From positions 4,030,001-4,094,000 of the forward strand of contig NZ_CP048114.1 of the NCBI RefSeq assembly GCF_010093025.1: a DNA stretch of 64,000 nucleotides, read 5' to 3'. Shown here one piece after another: positions 18,243 to 27,770 of this stretch. The DNA is from Edaphobacter sp. 12200R-103. GTDB taxonomy: Bacteria; Acidobacteriota; Terriglobia; Terriglobales; Acidobacteriaceae. The notes under the pieces are model-generated. The model was not told the DNA's origin. It was given only the letters and a program-made list of their open reading frames with translations, and did no database searches. Position 1 is the first letter of the stretch. Every line of letters starts with the position of its first letter. The position numbers and the translations under genes were made by a program.

Positions 18243-19814
18243 ATGGCACAGAAGAAGGTTGACGTTCTGATCATCGGGTCAGGACACACGGGCGGAATGG
18301 CCGCAAAGATTCTGACCGAAAAGGGAATCTCCTGCACGATGCTGGATGCGGGACCGATGCTCAATTTTGAGAAGTATCGCGAGCTGAAACCGGTACATGA
18401 ACTGCCGTATCGTGGGTTCGATGCTCCAGGCCGGCTGCCTCATGTCTATCAGTCCAACGAATTCAACGCGAACCAGTGGGTGGATGAGAAGGTAATCCCT
18501 TACACGCATCCGACCGACAGCCCCTATAACTGGGTGCGGGTACGAAGCATAGGCGGTCGGTCGGTCTTCTGGGCACGTCAGTCGTTCCGATTGAGCGATT
18601 ATGAGTTCAAGTGCAAAGACCATGACGGTTTTGGAGAGAACTGGCCGATCTCGTTGAAGGATCTCGCGCCATATTACTCACGCGTGGAGAAGATCTTTCG
18701 AGTCACCGGCCATACGGATGGTCTGCCGCAGTACCCGGACGGAGATTTTATTGAAGATGATTCGCCGTGGTCCGGTGCCATGCAGCGATTTGTGGATGCG
18801 GGAAAGAAGCTGGGAGTTCCAGTCACCAAGCCGAGGTCGTCTCTCGGCAAGGATGGACTTGCCTCCTCGATCAACCTGCTGATTCCGGATGCGGTAGCGA
18901 CCGGCAAGCTTACGACGATCCCCAACGCCATTGTGCGACAGATCACGGTCGACAAAAGCACGGGTCTGGCGGATGGCGTCATCTTCATCGACCGTCACTC
19001 CCACCGCGAGATGGTGCTGAAGGCGCGAATCATCGTTCTTGCAGCGGGATGCCTGGAGTCGACCCGGCTGATGCTGCTTTCGAAGATCTGCAACTCCAGC
19101 GGCGTACTGGGCCGTTATCTCTCCGATCAGATCTACGGGGCAGGCATCATCTGTTCGGTTCCTGAGGCAAGGGATGGAAAAGCGTCTCCTCATCTGATGG
19201 GGGGCGGTGCACTGATTCCGCGGTTCCGGAACCTTGAGACCAAGGCAAATGGATTTATTCGTGGCTATGCGGTCAATGTTTCCTGCAGAACCGGGCCCTT
19301 CGATGCCCGTGCCCTTCCGTTCTACGGCAAGGAGCTGGAGGAGAAGCTGCAAAGCTATAACGGCAGCACCTTTGCCACCGATGTTATGGGGGAGGCGCTG
19401 GGCCACTATGAGAATCAGGTTACGTTGAATAAAGATCAGGTGGATGCCTGGGGTATCCCGACGCTGGATATCAAGGTGAAGTACACCGACAACGAAACCA
19501 ATATGGCCAAGGACTATATCGATACCATGGCTGCGATGGCGGAGTCTGCCGGGTTCGACGTCCTGGTGAAGAACTACGAGTTCAATCCTCCCGGTTTCTC
19601 CATCCACGAGCAGGGAACGGCGAGGATGAGCGATGACCCGAAGAAGGGTGTCGTGAACAAGTTCAACCAGAGTCACGACATGAAGAACCTGTTCGTCGTG
19701 GATGCCAGCGTTTTTGTAAGCGCGGGGTGGCAGAACCCGACCATCACGATGTCCACGCTTTCGATGCGTGCTTCCGAGTATCTGGCAGAAGAGATGCGCA
19801 AAGGCAACATCTGA
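18243..19814 (+). CDS. GMC-family flavoprotein dehydrogenase, large subunit
   Basis: 523 residues. The N-terminal FAD-binding fold starts DVLIIGSGHTGGMAAKIL (GxGxxG at 12-17) with the ribose-binding acid in LDAG. The GMC C-terminal domain ends with SIHEQGTARMSDD and the active-site block VDASVFVSAGWQNPTITMSTL (HEQG histidine and WQNP asparagine). It should oxidise a sugar or sugar acid in the periplasm, exported by hitch-hiking with the Tat subunit upstream and passing electrons to the multiheme cytochrome downstream. AGAGAAGGAAG precedes the ATG. Gluconate, glucose or galactose-type substrates are all possible. Confidence 0.9.
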   Translation: MAQKKVDVLIIGSGHTGGMAAKILTEKGISCTMLDAGPMLNFEKYRELKPVHELPYRGFDAPGRLPHVYQSNEFNANQWVDEKVIPYTHPTDSPYNWVRVRSIGGRSVFWARQSFRLSDYEFKCKDHDGFGENWPISLKDLAPYYSRVEKIFRVTGHTDGLPQYPDGDFIEDDSPWSGAMQRFVDAGKKLGVPVTKPRSSLGKDGLASSINLLIPDAVATGKLTTIPNAIVRQITVDKSTGLADGVIFIDRHSHREMVLKARIIVLAAGCLESTRLMLLSKICNSSGVLGRYLSDQIYGAGIICSVPEARDGKASPHLMGGGALIPRFRNLETKANGFIRGYAVNVSCRTGPFDARALPFYGKELEEKLQSYNGSTFATDVMGEALGHYENQVTLNKDQVDAWGIPTLDIKVKYTDNETNMAKDYIDTMAAMAESAGFDVLVKNYEFNPPGFSIHEQGTARMSDDPKKGVVNKFNQSHDMKNLFVVDASVFVSAGWQNPTITMSTLSMRASEYLAEEMRKGNI

Positions 19815-19895
19815 CACTGCGTTTGCGATCTGAGAGAAGGCGGTGTGTCCTGTGATTGCTGGCAGGACACAGATCGTCTCACGGAGAGGTTTCGA

Positions 19896-20585
19896 GTGCA
19901 TAAGTTTCTATTAATGATTGCCATTCTGTTTGGCGGTGTGATGTGTGCGGCGGCGCAGGCTCCGGGCGCAGGTTCGAAACCGTCTGCATCCGAGCCGACG
20001 GCCGCCGCGCCCGCGCAACCGATCCCGTTCAACCACAAGCTGCACATACAGACGGCGAAGATGACCTGCAACGACTGCCATGAACCTCGCGGCGAGGGTT
20101 CGACGCTGGCGCTCCCGCAGGCGCCGACGTGCATGAAGTGCCACGTCTCCATCGCAATGGACAAGCCGGCGATCAAGCGGCTGGCTGAGGCCGCGAAGAA
20201 TGAAGATCCCATCCTGTGGGTGCGCGTCTATCATGTTCCATCGTTTGTGACCTTCAGCCACAAGACGCATGCGGGAAACAAGTGCGAAGAGTGCCATGGT
20301 CCTGTGGCCGAACGCACCGCAATCGCGCAGGAAAAGGACACCACCATGGGAAGCTGCATCGCCTGCCACCAGGCGAAGGGCGCCCCGACCACCTGCGATA
20401 CCTGCCATGTGCTGATGTCGAGCAGGAATCAGTCGCCTTTTGAGGCTGACCCCGCCGCTTTGGCTCGTCTAGGGGTCATGCCAACCCGGAAGCAACAGCC
20501 CACGGTTTCGGCGAAGAACAATGCTTTGCGCCTGGGATCACAGGTGCCTTTACTGGCGACCTTCTTAAACGCGCCGCTGCTGTAG
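19896..20585 (+). CDS. Periplasmic pentaheme c-type cytochrome
   Basis: 229 residues from a GTG at 19896 (GGAGAGG about 8 bases upstream), which begins directly with a signal peptide (VHKFLLMIAILFGG). Five CxxCH heme sites: CNDCH (58), CMKCH (79), CEECH (130), CIACH (154) and CDTCH (167). Histidine-rich FNHKLH and FSHKTH segments supply distal ligands, as in c3/c7-type cytochromes. It follows the GMC subunit by 81 bases and is followed by a terminator, so it is the likely electron acceptor of that dehydrogenase. Confidence 0.9.
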   Translation: MHKFLLMIAILFGGVMCAAAQAPGAGSKPSASEPTAAAPAQPIPFNHKLHIQTAKMTCNDCHEPRGEGSTLALPQAPTCMKCHVSIAMDKPAIKRLAEAAKNEDPILWVRVYHVPSFVTFSHKTHAGNKCEECHGPVAERTAIAQEKDTTMGSCIACHQAKGAPTTCDTCHVLMSSRNQSPFEADPAALARLGVMPTRKQQPTVSAKNNALRLGSQVPLLATFLNAPLL

Positions 20586-20616
20586 GCGAGCTGAGCTGCA
20601 CAATTCGTTTTGAACG

Positions 20617-20645
20617 AAGAAGGGACGGATTGCCGTCCCTTCTTT
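20617..20645 (+). terminator. Intrinsic terminator after the cytochrome gene
   Basis: A 12-bp perfect stem (20617-20628 with 20633-20644), 4-base loop, descending into CTTCTTT. It closes the dehydrogenase operon and also explains why upstream starts for the next gene are not used. Confidence 0.8.
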
Positions 20646-20695
20646 ATGCTCGTCAAAGCCCTCTCTGGGGTATAACGGATGCGCGGAGAACGAGC

Positions 20696-21448
20696 GTGAA
20701 TCAGATCGATCTGAACGGACGGCATGCAATTATCACCGGGGGCGCGCAGGGTATCGGGTACTCCATAGCTCAGAGGTTGTTGGCTTCCGGAGCTTCGGTT
20801 TCGTTGTGGGATCGGGACGCGGCGCTTCTCGAGAGCGCATCGGAGAAGCTTCGGATTGCGGGAACGGTGACGGCCGAGGTGGTCGATGTCGCGAATGCAG
20901 AAGAGGTCGAAGCTGCCTCTGCTCGTACGACAGAGCGGCATGGGGGGATCGACATTCTGGTGGCGAGCGCAGGGGTCGCCGGGCCCAACTTCAAGACATG
21001 GGAATACCCGATTGAGGCCTGGCGTCAGGTGATGGAAATCAATCTCACCGGAACATTTCTGTGCTGTCGTGCGATCGTTCCTGGGATGGTCGCGCGCAAC
21101 TATGGGCGCATCGTGAATATCGCTTCCATTGCGGGCAAAGAAGGCAATCCTACAGCATCCGGTTATAGTGCGTCGAAGGCCGGCGTGATTGCTCTGACGA
21201 AGTCGCTGGGCAAGGAGACTGCGCAGTACGACATTGCGGTGAACTGCATCACTCCGGCTGCAGCGAAGACGCGCATCTTCGATCAGTTGACCCAACAGCA
21301 CATTGATTTTATGCTCTCGAAGATTCCCCGAGGCCGCTTTCTACAGGTAGAGGAGATCAGCGCGATGGTGGCCTGGCTTGTTTCGGAAGAGAATTCGTTT
21401 ACAACCGGCGCTGTCTTCGATCTAAGTGGTGGACGCGCGACGTATTAG
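20696..21448 (+). CDS. Short-chain dehydrogenase/reductase, likely sugar or sugar-acid dehydrogenase
   Basis: 250 residues, classical SDR. The cofactor loop is TGGAQGIG (14-21), the NNAG-type motif appears as VASAGVAG, and the catalytic triad is S144, Y157 and K161 within NIASIAGKEGN and SGYSASKAG. A GTG start at 20696 with GCGGAGAACG upstream gives the normal length; an earlier frame-open start lies inside the terminator stem. It ends 3 bases before the convergent MFS gene. Beside a galactonate cluster, oxidation of galactose (or a related sugar) to the acid or lactone is a reasonable inference but not proven. Confidence 0.85.
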   Translation: MNQIDLNGRHAIITGGAQGIGYSIAQRLLASGASVSLWDRDAALLESASEKLRIAGTVTAEVVDVANAEEVEAASARTTERHGGIDILVASAGVAGPNFKTWEYPIEAWRQVMEINLTGTFLCCRAIVPGMVARNYGRIVNIASIAGKEGNPTASGYSASKAGVIALTKSLGKETAQYDIAVNCITPAAAKTRIFDQLTQQHIDFMLSKIPRGRFLQVEEISAMVAWLVSEENSFTTGAVFDLSGGRATY

Positions 21449-21451
21449 GTT

Positions 21452-22774
21452 TTATGGAAGGACAGGGATTGCGTCGTCTTCCGCTGGCGCAAGACTTTGT
21501 CCTGGGTCGACCAACAGCCAGGACAGGGCGCCGAACAGAGCGAGTCCCGCTGCCGTGAAGAATGCTGCCTGCCACCCCATGCGAGCGGCGAGAAATGGTG
21601 TGAGCGATGTTGCGATAGCGCCGCCGATCTGCGCGCCCATGTTCATGATTCCGGAGACAAGGCCCGCGTATTCTCCTGCAAAATCAGCAGTAATAGCCCA
21701 GAAGCAGCTCTGCGAGATGTAAAGCACGCCCGCGCCGAGTGCCAGAACAATGCCTGCAGTGGAGGCCTGTTCTGCACGAGAGCCGATGATGAGCAGCGCC
21801 GAGGTGAGAGCCATGGCGAAGAAGGGCAGAATGCAGCGCCCGATGCGAAGGCTGAAGCGTTGCACCAGCCAATCACTGGCGATGCCGCCTCCTATGGCTC
21901 CGATGGTCATACCGACAAAGGGCAGGATGGAGTAGACGGCGCTCGTCTTGAGATTGAAACCGCGGGCCTGGGCGAGATAGATGTAGAACCAGCCGAAGAA
22001 GACCCAGGCGACATATCCGAAGGCGAAATAACTGAAGGTGAGCGCGAGAATTTCTTTGCTCGAGAAGATATTCCGCCAGGGGATGCTGTGCTTCGTTGCA
22101 GTTGAGGCGTGTTTCGGCCCTCGCCCGGCTTGAATGATCGCAAGCTCATGTTCGCTGACCTGCTGATGCTCTTCCGGAGTGTCGCGTGCAGCGAAATACC
22201 AGATGATGCCGGCAAGGATGCCGCAGAGCGCGCTGAACCAGAACGATGCTCGCCAGCCGAAGTGCAGGATGATGGCGGTGACGATAGGCGGAGTAAAGCC
22301 GGAGCCGGCACCGACTCCGCCGAAGATGATGCCGTTGGCTTTACCGCGCTCGGGTATAGGGAACCAGCGCTCGACGAACTGGCTTGCGGCAGGATACATC
22401 GTGGCTTCACCGGCGCCGAGAGCAAAGCGGACGAAGATAAGAATGGCCACGGCGTGGGTGAGGGATGGTGGAACGAGCGTGGTGAGGACGGTGAAGATTC
22501 CCCACCACACGACCGCGAAGGTGAGCAGGCGCCGCGAGCCGTAGCGATGTGCAAGCAATCCTGCAGGGACCTGGAAGATGGCGTATCCAATTAAGAAGGC
22601 GCTGAAGATCCAGCCGAGATGCGTATTGCTGATTCCGTACTCATGGCCGATCTGGATTCCGGCGATGGAGATGTTGGTGCGATCGAGGTAGGCGACGGAG
22701 CTGAGGACGAAGAGCCAGAAGACGAGAAGGTAGCGCACAGGCAAGGCGGTTCCGGTTTTGTGAGGTTGTGTCAT
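21452..22774 (-). CDS. MFS transporter of the anion:cation symporter group (sugar-acid uptake)
   Basis: 440 residues, twelve membrane segments. Motifs of the hexuronate/galactonate ACS branch are present: SVAYLDRTNISIAG at the first helix, GWIFSAFLIGYAIFQVPAG and the loop RYGSRR, then GAGEATMYPAASQFVERWFP in helix 4-5. It imports sugar acids with protons. It follows the galactonate dehydratase gene by 38 bases on the same strand, so galactonate is the likely cargo. Confidence 0.88.
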   Translation of the reverse strand: MTQPHKTGTALPVRYLLVFWLFVLSSVAYLDRTNISIAGIQIGHEYGISNTHLGWIFSAFLIGYAIFQVPAGLLAHRYGSRRLLTFAVVWWGIFTVLTTLVPPSLTHAVAILIFVRFALGAGEATMYPAASQFVERWFPIPERGKANGIIFGGVGAGSGFTPPIVTAIILHFGWRASFWFSALCGILAGIIWYFAARDTPEEHQQVSEHELAIIQAGRGPKHASTATKHSIPWRNIFSSKEILALTFSYFAFGYVAWVFFGWFYIYLAQARGFNLKTSAVYSILPFVGMTIGAIGGGIASDWLVQRFSLRIGRCILPFFAMALTSALLIIGSRAEQASTAGIVLALGAGVLYISQSCFWAITADFAGEYAGLVSGIMNMGAQIGGAIATSLTPFLAARMGWQAAFFTAAGLALFGALSWLLVDPGQSLAPAEDDAIPVLP

Positions 22775-22812
22775 GTGCCTTCGAATCTTATTTTCTTTAG
22801 CTGCTTCGTTGC

Positions 22813-24051
22813 CTACCAGTTGGTGATGGACCCGTCGGGACGGAAATACGTCTGCGCTCGGGCAGTTACGGGCTCAGTGATCTCGGCGATCTTTGTCAGT
22901 TGCTTGTAGTCCAGCTCCACTCCCAGTCCCGGCCTTTCGTTGGCGTACAGTTTTCCGTCCTTGAAATCCAGGCAGACGGGAAGATGCGGCAAAGTACGAC
23001 CCTGATAGTTGTATTCCATCAGGACAGGCCCTGGATAGGTGCCAAGGCAGTTGACGAGAGCGGCTGTGGCGATGGGGCCGGTGAAATGCGGAACGATTCC
23101 GATGAAGTGGGTTTCACAGAGCGCGGCGATCTTCATCATCTCGGTGATGCCGCCAACGTTGGGAAGGGTGGCGCGCACATAGTCGATGCTGTGATTCTCG
23201 ACGAGCGAGTTGAAGTCCCAGCGATTGCCCCACTCCTCGCCCGCGGCCAGCGGGACGTTCACTTTGCCGCGCAGAATAGGAAGATCCTGCAGGAATGCTT
23301 CGGCACGGACGGGATCTTCAACAAAGAGCGGGTTGTACTCTTCGATGAGATTGCAGCCGCGGATGGCATCGGCCAGATCGAAGCGCTGATGGAAGTCAAT
23401 GCACCAGTCGCCGTTTGGTCCTACACCTTCGCGGACCTGTTCACACTCTTCGCGGACCTTGTTGATCCGTTCGCGGGTGTTGAAGGTGGTGTTCGCGGGA
23501 GCATCGGCTGCTCCAAAACGAAAGGCGCGGTAGCCAGCGTCGACGGTGAGGCGGGCGCGCTCTTTGATCGGAGTGCTGCTGGTGATGCCGGGAATGATGC
23601 CGGCGGTGTTGTAGCACTCGACATGCTTGCGGACCATTCCGCCGAGAATCTCGTGGACGGGCAGTTTAAGCACCTTGCCCTTGATGTCCCACAGCGCCAG
23701 ATCGAGCGCGCCGATGGCGTCCGTCTTCTCGCGTCCGGCTGGATAGAAGAAGGCGCGATTCATATCCTGCCAGAGCTGTTCGATGTACTGCGGGTCGCGT
23801 CCGATGAGCCTGCCGGCGGATTGCGACAGTGTGTCCTTTGATCCGCCTTCGCCGATCCCGGTGATCCCGGCGTCGGTTTCAATCGTTACGACGACATCGC
23901 TCTGATTAAAGAGCGGATTGGGATTTGGAGGCAGATAGGCACGGACGCGCGTGATCTTCATCTTCGGCAGAGAAGCAAAGGCGGGAAGACTGCCTGTAGC
24001 GGCTGTGAGTGCCGTCGCGGAGAGGGATTGAAGGAAGGATCGTCGATTCAT
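22813..24051 (-). CDS. dgoD: D-galactonate dehydratase-like enolase-superfamily enzyme with Tat signal
   Basis: 412 residues of the mandelate racemase / muconate lactonising group. MNRRSFLQSLSATALT is a twin-arginine signal, which E. coli DgoD lacks. The core shows D219-x-H221 in DWCIDFHQRFD, the second metal ligand E245 in PLFVEDP and the third in LAAGEEWGN (about 272), as expected for acid-sugar dehydratases. It would turn D-galactonate into 2-keto-3-deoxygalactonate. It forms an operon with the MFS transporter and faces dgoK-dgoA across a 260-base region. Related substrates such as gluconate or arabinonate cannot be ruled out. Confidence 0.85.
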   Translation of the reverse strand: MNRRSFLQSLSATALTAATGSLPAFASLPKMKITRVRAYLPPNPNPLFNQSDVVVTIETDAGITGIGEGGSKDTLSQSAGRLIGRDPQYIEQLWQDMNRAFFYPAGREKTDAIGALDLALWDIKGKVLKLPVHEILGGMVRKHVECYNTAGIIPGITSSTPIKERARLTVDAGYRAFRFGAADAPANTTFNTRERINKVREECEQVREGVGPNGDWCIDFHQRFDLADAIRGCNLIEEYNPLFVEDPVRAEAFLQDLPILRGKVNVPLAAGEEWGNRWDFNSLVENHSIDYVRATLPNVGGITEMMKIAALCETHFIGIVPHFTGPIATAALVNCLGTYPGPVLMEYNYQGRTLPHLPVCLDFKDGKLYANERPGLGVELDYKQLTKIAEITEPVTARAQTYFRPDGSITNW

Positions 24052-24311
24052 TGGAGGCTTGCTCCTGCCATTTGAGAATTATCGCGATGTGCAGCCGGGG
24101 CTTCCATTTCAGGAGGATGCGTCGCGAAAACAAGATAAATGATGAAGGCCGCGAAGAGGAGCAAAGAAAGGGAAATGATTGTGCGCCACTCCAGAAGACA
24201 ATGCGGCAGCGTTGAGTTGAAGCCCATTGAGTGGGCAGGCTTGCAGAAGTCCTCTAAAACCGATGAGATGTTGCTATGGGTTTATTGGCGCGGGGGTTGA
24301 GGAGGGAAGGA

Positions 24312-25193
24312 TTGATCGGAGTCGACTGGGGTACAACGAACTTTCGCGCGTTTCGCTTCGATGTCGCGGGGCAGGTGATGGAGCGACGAACGTATCCCGT
24401 TGGAATCCTCAACGTGAAGGCCGGGGAGTTCGCAGAGACGTTGCAGGAGAAGGTGGGCGACTGGATCGCCGATGGCGAGCGGCGTGTGCTGCTGTCAGGC
24501 ATGGTGGGAAGCCGTCAAGGATGGGTGGAGGCCGGCTACCTTCCATGCCCCGCGACGCTTCATGATCTTGCCAGGGCCGTCATAAGCGTTCCTTTTTCGG
24601 ATGCCCACGTCCTGTTGATTCCCGGGGTGCGGAGTAAAGATTCCACCGGTGTTCCTGAGGTAATGCGGGGAGAAGAGACGGAAGTGATGGGCATTGCCGA
24701 GTGGCATGGGGGCTCGAAGCTGGTATGCATGCCGGGCACGCATACAAAGTGGATTGAGCTGGAGGCGCAATCTATCGTGAGGTTCCAAACCTGCATGACG
24801 GGTGATCTATTTGCCGCCCTGCGCAAAGAAACAATTCTCTCAAAGCTGATGCGCGGAGAAGGTATGCCAGATGAGGAAGGATTCTTTCGTGGTGTTGAGC
24901 GATCTGCCGATGCAGGCGGCCTGCTGCATCATCTCTTCGGTGCGCGCGCTCTGACGTTGACGGGTGGTCTTAAAGAAGAGGCTGCGGCTTCTTATCTGTC
25001 GGGGTTGTTGATAGGCCATGAGGTTCGTTCCATGATGCCGCTGAATGCCAGCGTTCATCTGGTTGGCGCAGCGCAGCTATGCGACTTATATCGACGAGCG
25101 ATCGGGGCTTGTGGCGGTGCGGCTACTATGGAAGATGAAGAGGCTGCGGCACGGGGACTTGCGGCTATTGGCGGGAGGGTGGATTGGAGATAG
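24312..25193 (+). CDS. dgoK: 2-dehydro-3-deoxygalactonokinase
   Basis: 293 residues from TTG at 24312, which sits about 6 bases after GGAGGGAAGG and gives the standard start IGVDWGTTNFRAF. An ATG at 24276 is also in frame but adds LLARGLRRE and has a weak ribosome site. The ATP-binding DWGTTN motif, LLSGMVGSRQGWVEA, CMPGTHTKWIEL and FQTCMTGDLF are characteristic of DgoK. It phosphorylates 2-keto-3-deoxygalactonate at O6. It overlaps dgoA by 10 bases, so translation is coupled. Confidence 0.9.
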   Translation: MIGVDWGTTNFRAFRFDVAGQVMERRTYPVGILNVKAGEFAETLQEKVGDWIADGERRVLLSGMVGSRQGWVEAGYLPCPATLHDLARAVISVPFSDAHVLLIPGVRSKDSTGVPEVMRGEETEVMGIAEWHGGSKLVCMPGTHTKWIELEAQSIVRFQTCMTGDLFAALRKETILSKLMRGEGMPDEEGFFRGVERSADAGGLLHHLFGARALTLTGGLKEEAAASYLSGLLIGHEVRSMMPLNASVHLVGAAQLCDLYRRAIGACGGAATMEDEEAAARGLAAIGGRVDWR

Positions 25194-25828
25194 CGAATCT
25201 CGATTTGAGGAGCTGGCTGCAGCAGTGTCCGGTGATCGCGATTCTGCGAGGCATCAGGCCGGATGAGGCAGAATCGATCGTCTATGCGCTGGAAGAGGCG
25301 GGCATAAGGATCGTCGAGGTGCCACTGAACTCGCCCGATCCTCTGCAGAGTATCGCCACGCTGGCGCGAGTGTTTGGAGATCGCATGCTGGTGGGTGCGG
25401 GTACGCTGACGGACGGCGTCCAGGTTACGGATGTAGCGCGCGCCGGAGGGAGGCTGATCGTTACTCCACATGCTGACCTGTCTATCGTTCATGCTGCGAA
25501 GGAGTCCGGCCTCATCGCGGTGCCAGGATTCTTCAATCCCACAGAAGCGTTCGCGTTGCTAAAGGCAGGGGCCGACGCGATTAAATTGTTTCCTGCCGAG
25601 GTGGTGGGGCCGCCCATGCTGAAGGCCTTGCGGGCTGTTCTGCCAAACGATGCAATCGTAATTCCGGTTGGCGGGATTGATGCCGGCAGCATTCCCGGGT
25701 GGAAGGCGGCTGGAGCGGACGGTTTTGGGGCAGGGGCTTCTCTCTACAGGCCGGGTGATGACGCAGAGACGGTACGGCGAAAGGCGATGGCCCTGCTTCA
25801 TTCTGCGCGGAACGCCCCATCGACCTGA
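25184..25828 (+). CDS. dgoA: 2-dehydro-3-deoxy-6-phosphogalactonate aldolase
   Basis: 214-residue class I aldolase of the KDPG/KDPGal family, giving pyruvate and glyceraldehyde 3-phosphate. Visible motifs: PVIAILRGIRPDEA (substrate Arg), GIRIVEVPLNSPDP (Glu45), GAGTLTD and AIKLFPAEVVGP with the Schiff-base Lys134. TTG at 25184 follows GGGAGGGTGGA inside the dgoK end. It completes the De Ley-Doudoroff route with dgoD and dgoK. The NSPDP loop favours the galacto form over KDPG aldolase, but that is an inference from context. Confidence 0.9.
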   Translation: MEIANLDLRSWLQQCPVIAILRGIRPDEAESIVYALEEAGIRIVEVPLNSPDPLQSIATLARVFGDRMLVGAGTLTDGVQVTDVARAGGRLIVTPHADLSIVHAAKESGLIAVPGFFNPTEAFALLKAGADAIKLFPAEVVGPPMLKALRAVLPNDAIVIPVGGIDAGSIPGWKAAGADGFGAGASLYRPGDDAETVRRKAMALLHSARNAPST

Positions 25829-26390
25829 GTCAGAGCATTCGGCACGATCCACCGGTTCCGCCAGAAGAGATGACTTTCCGCCTCCCGAGCATCCAGACAA
25901 TATGACATGCGAACAGGAAATGCTGACGCCTCCTTATGTTGACGATTGTTGTGAGGGCTTGACCAGTAAACATGCGGTGTGCCAAATAGTTTGGCGTCCG
26001 TATAATCGCGCCGGCATGGACGGGAAGGTCGTCGATAACTGACCTGACTAACTTAGAAATTTGCGTAAGCTGACGCGAATTGACGAGTATCTGCGAATTC
26101 TCGTGAGGTGGCGGAGGATCCAGTCTTGAGCGAACCGCTCTCCGGTTGAATTCCCGTTAGCAGGGAAAATAACAGCGATTTTTGGGATTTCTGTCTCGCA
26201 AATGGTCTCGGAATATCCACTTATATTACTGAATACTTAGGGTTTATTCCGTAATATCCGGTCTGGAGCGAAAAACAACAGGGAATTGCTTTTAGGTATT
26301 AGGGAATTGAATTTGGCTAACAGGGGAAACTAATGGCTTTCCTCCCAAATTTGGCGCGTTCTCCCCTTTCATTGTTTCAGTCCGGACAAA
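25829..26390. other. Intergenic region, AT-rich in its right half
   Basis: About 560 bases between two convergent genes. The right half (26040-26390) is clearly AT-richer. I see no tRNA, no T-run terminator and no credible reading frame. A TATAAT occurs at about 25999 without a matching -35 box. Confidence 0.5.
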
Positions 26391-27575
26391 TCAGATTCGC
26401 AGTAAGATCTTTTGGCGATACATCCAGTAAAGCGCGCTCCAGTAGATCAGCAGTGTTAGGCCACCTAACACGAGCGGCTCAAGACCTGCGCCCAGCAGAT
26501 AGAGCACTCGATCTCCCAGATGAGTGTGGAGAGAGGACTCGACGAAGTCCTCCCACAGATGCGCGATCAGATATGCGGCGATGGAGTTCATGCCGATGAC
26601 GACAAGCGGGAAGGCTAGCCTACCATGGCCCTGCACATCAATGAGCCATGAGAAGGCTGCAAGAAGATAGAAGCACAGACCTCCGCTGAAGAGAGTCCAA
26701 GCTGGCGTCCATATGCGTTTGACGATCGGGTTGATGCCCAGCACGTGAAGCAGGATACCGGCGCCCACAAGAGAGGTTCCCGCAATAAGGAAGCGGCGGA
26801 AGGGAATCTGAGATGGACTCTCGATGAGCCAACGTCCCGCGGCGAGGCCAAGCAGCATGGTTCCTAACGTGGGGATGAAGCTGAGGGTGAGATAGCCGCC
26901 GGGGTTATAGAGAAACGGTGAGGTACGCGGAAATAAATTGAGGAACCAGACGTCGAATGCCTGGCCGAGGTTGACATTCTTGTTCCAGTGCGCGGCGAAT
27001 CCGTGGAGGAGATGAGTGTGCCATTCGGATGGAACGCCGACGGTGGCGTAGTCGAAGTTTGCGAGGGGCAGAGGGTAGATGGCCCATGCGAGCCAGTATG
27101 CGAAGAGGATGGCGCCGAAGGCCACCCATTGCCATCGGGGGCGGCAGAAGGCGAGCAGGAAGGCGAAGGTGTAACCCATGCCGATCTGCGTAAGCGTGTC
27201 TTCGAAGGTGAAGTAGGTGATGGGCCGGTGGATGGAGCGGAGAAAGATTCCAAGGGCGATGAGGACGATGCTGCGGACGATGGTGTGCGCGAGGCTGTGG
27301 GCGAAGGTCTCGCCTTTTTTCTGCCGGCTGCGGATGGAGTATGGAAGGGCCACTCCGACAAGGAAGGTGAACGATGGCTGGATCAGATCGTGTAGGCCAA
27401 ACCATGTCCATTCGACGTGTGTCTGGTTGAAGGCAAGGATGTGCCAGAAGGTGCTATTCGGATAGGCGCGCGCAACCTGGGAAAAATGGAGAACCTCGGC
27501 CATCATCAGCAGCATCACCAGGCCGCGATAGGCATCCACGGCCACGTTGCGTTTTGGCTTTACCTGATCCGGCAC
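26391..27575 (-). CDS. Second DUF5009 / NagX-like acyltransferase-type membrane protein
   Basis: 394 residues, about ten membrane segments. VAVDAYRGLVMLLMMAEVLHF and LIQPSFTFLVGVALPYS are the family motifs, and VVIGMNSIAAYLIAHLW near the C-terminus is also typical. It starts with GTG at 27575 without a strong ribosome site. It is divergent from the GH109 gene, and the pairing of a putative transmembrane amino-sugar acetyltransferase with an N-acetylgalactosaminidase-type enzyme suggests a joint role with N-acetyl-hexosamine glycans. Confidence 0.85.
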   Translation of the reverse strand: MPDQVKPKRNVAVDAYRGLVMLLMMAEVLHFSQVARAYPNSTFWHILAFNQTHVEWTWFGLHDLIQPSFTFLVGVALPYSIRSRQKKGETFAHSLAHTIVRSIVLIALGIFLRSIHRPITYFTFEDTLTQIGMGYTFAFLLAFCRPRWQWVAFGAILFAYWLAWAIYPLPLANFDYATVGVPSEWHTHLLHGFAAHWNKNVNLGQAFDVWFLNLFPRTSPFLYNPGGYLTLSFIPTLGTMLLGLAAGRWLIESPSQIPFRRFLIAGTSLVGAGILLHVLGINPIVKRIWTPAWTLFSGGLCFYLLAAFSWLIDVQGHGRLAFPLVVIGMNSIAAYLIAHLWEDFVESSLHTHLGDRVLYLLGAGLEPLVLGGLTLLIYWSALYWMYRQKILLRI

Positions 27576-27770
27576 GGGAGAGTCGATGTCACACCGCCTG
27601 CGTCTCTACGCGAAAAGATTCTGTACTTGCCCCTGTTACTTTAGGCCAGATCGGCTCGCGAGCAAACAGAATAAGAGTATCGCCTACACTCCTTCGATCT
27701 TTTCAGGCCAGTGGCGGCTTGCGCTCGTTCTATGATGATCTGCGATAAAGAAGAAGCTGGGGAGAATGTG

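Noticed and set aside
21945-21960. GAGATTGAAAC inside the MFS gene, resembling the repeat 3' end
   Set aside because: Shorter match without the TGG, inside a conserved coding region, and no PAM-flanked seed copy noticed nearby.
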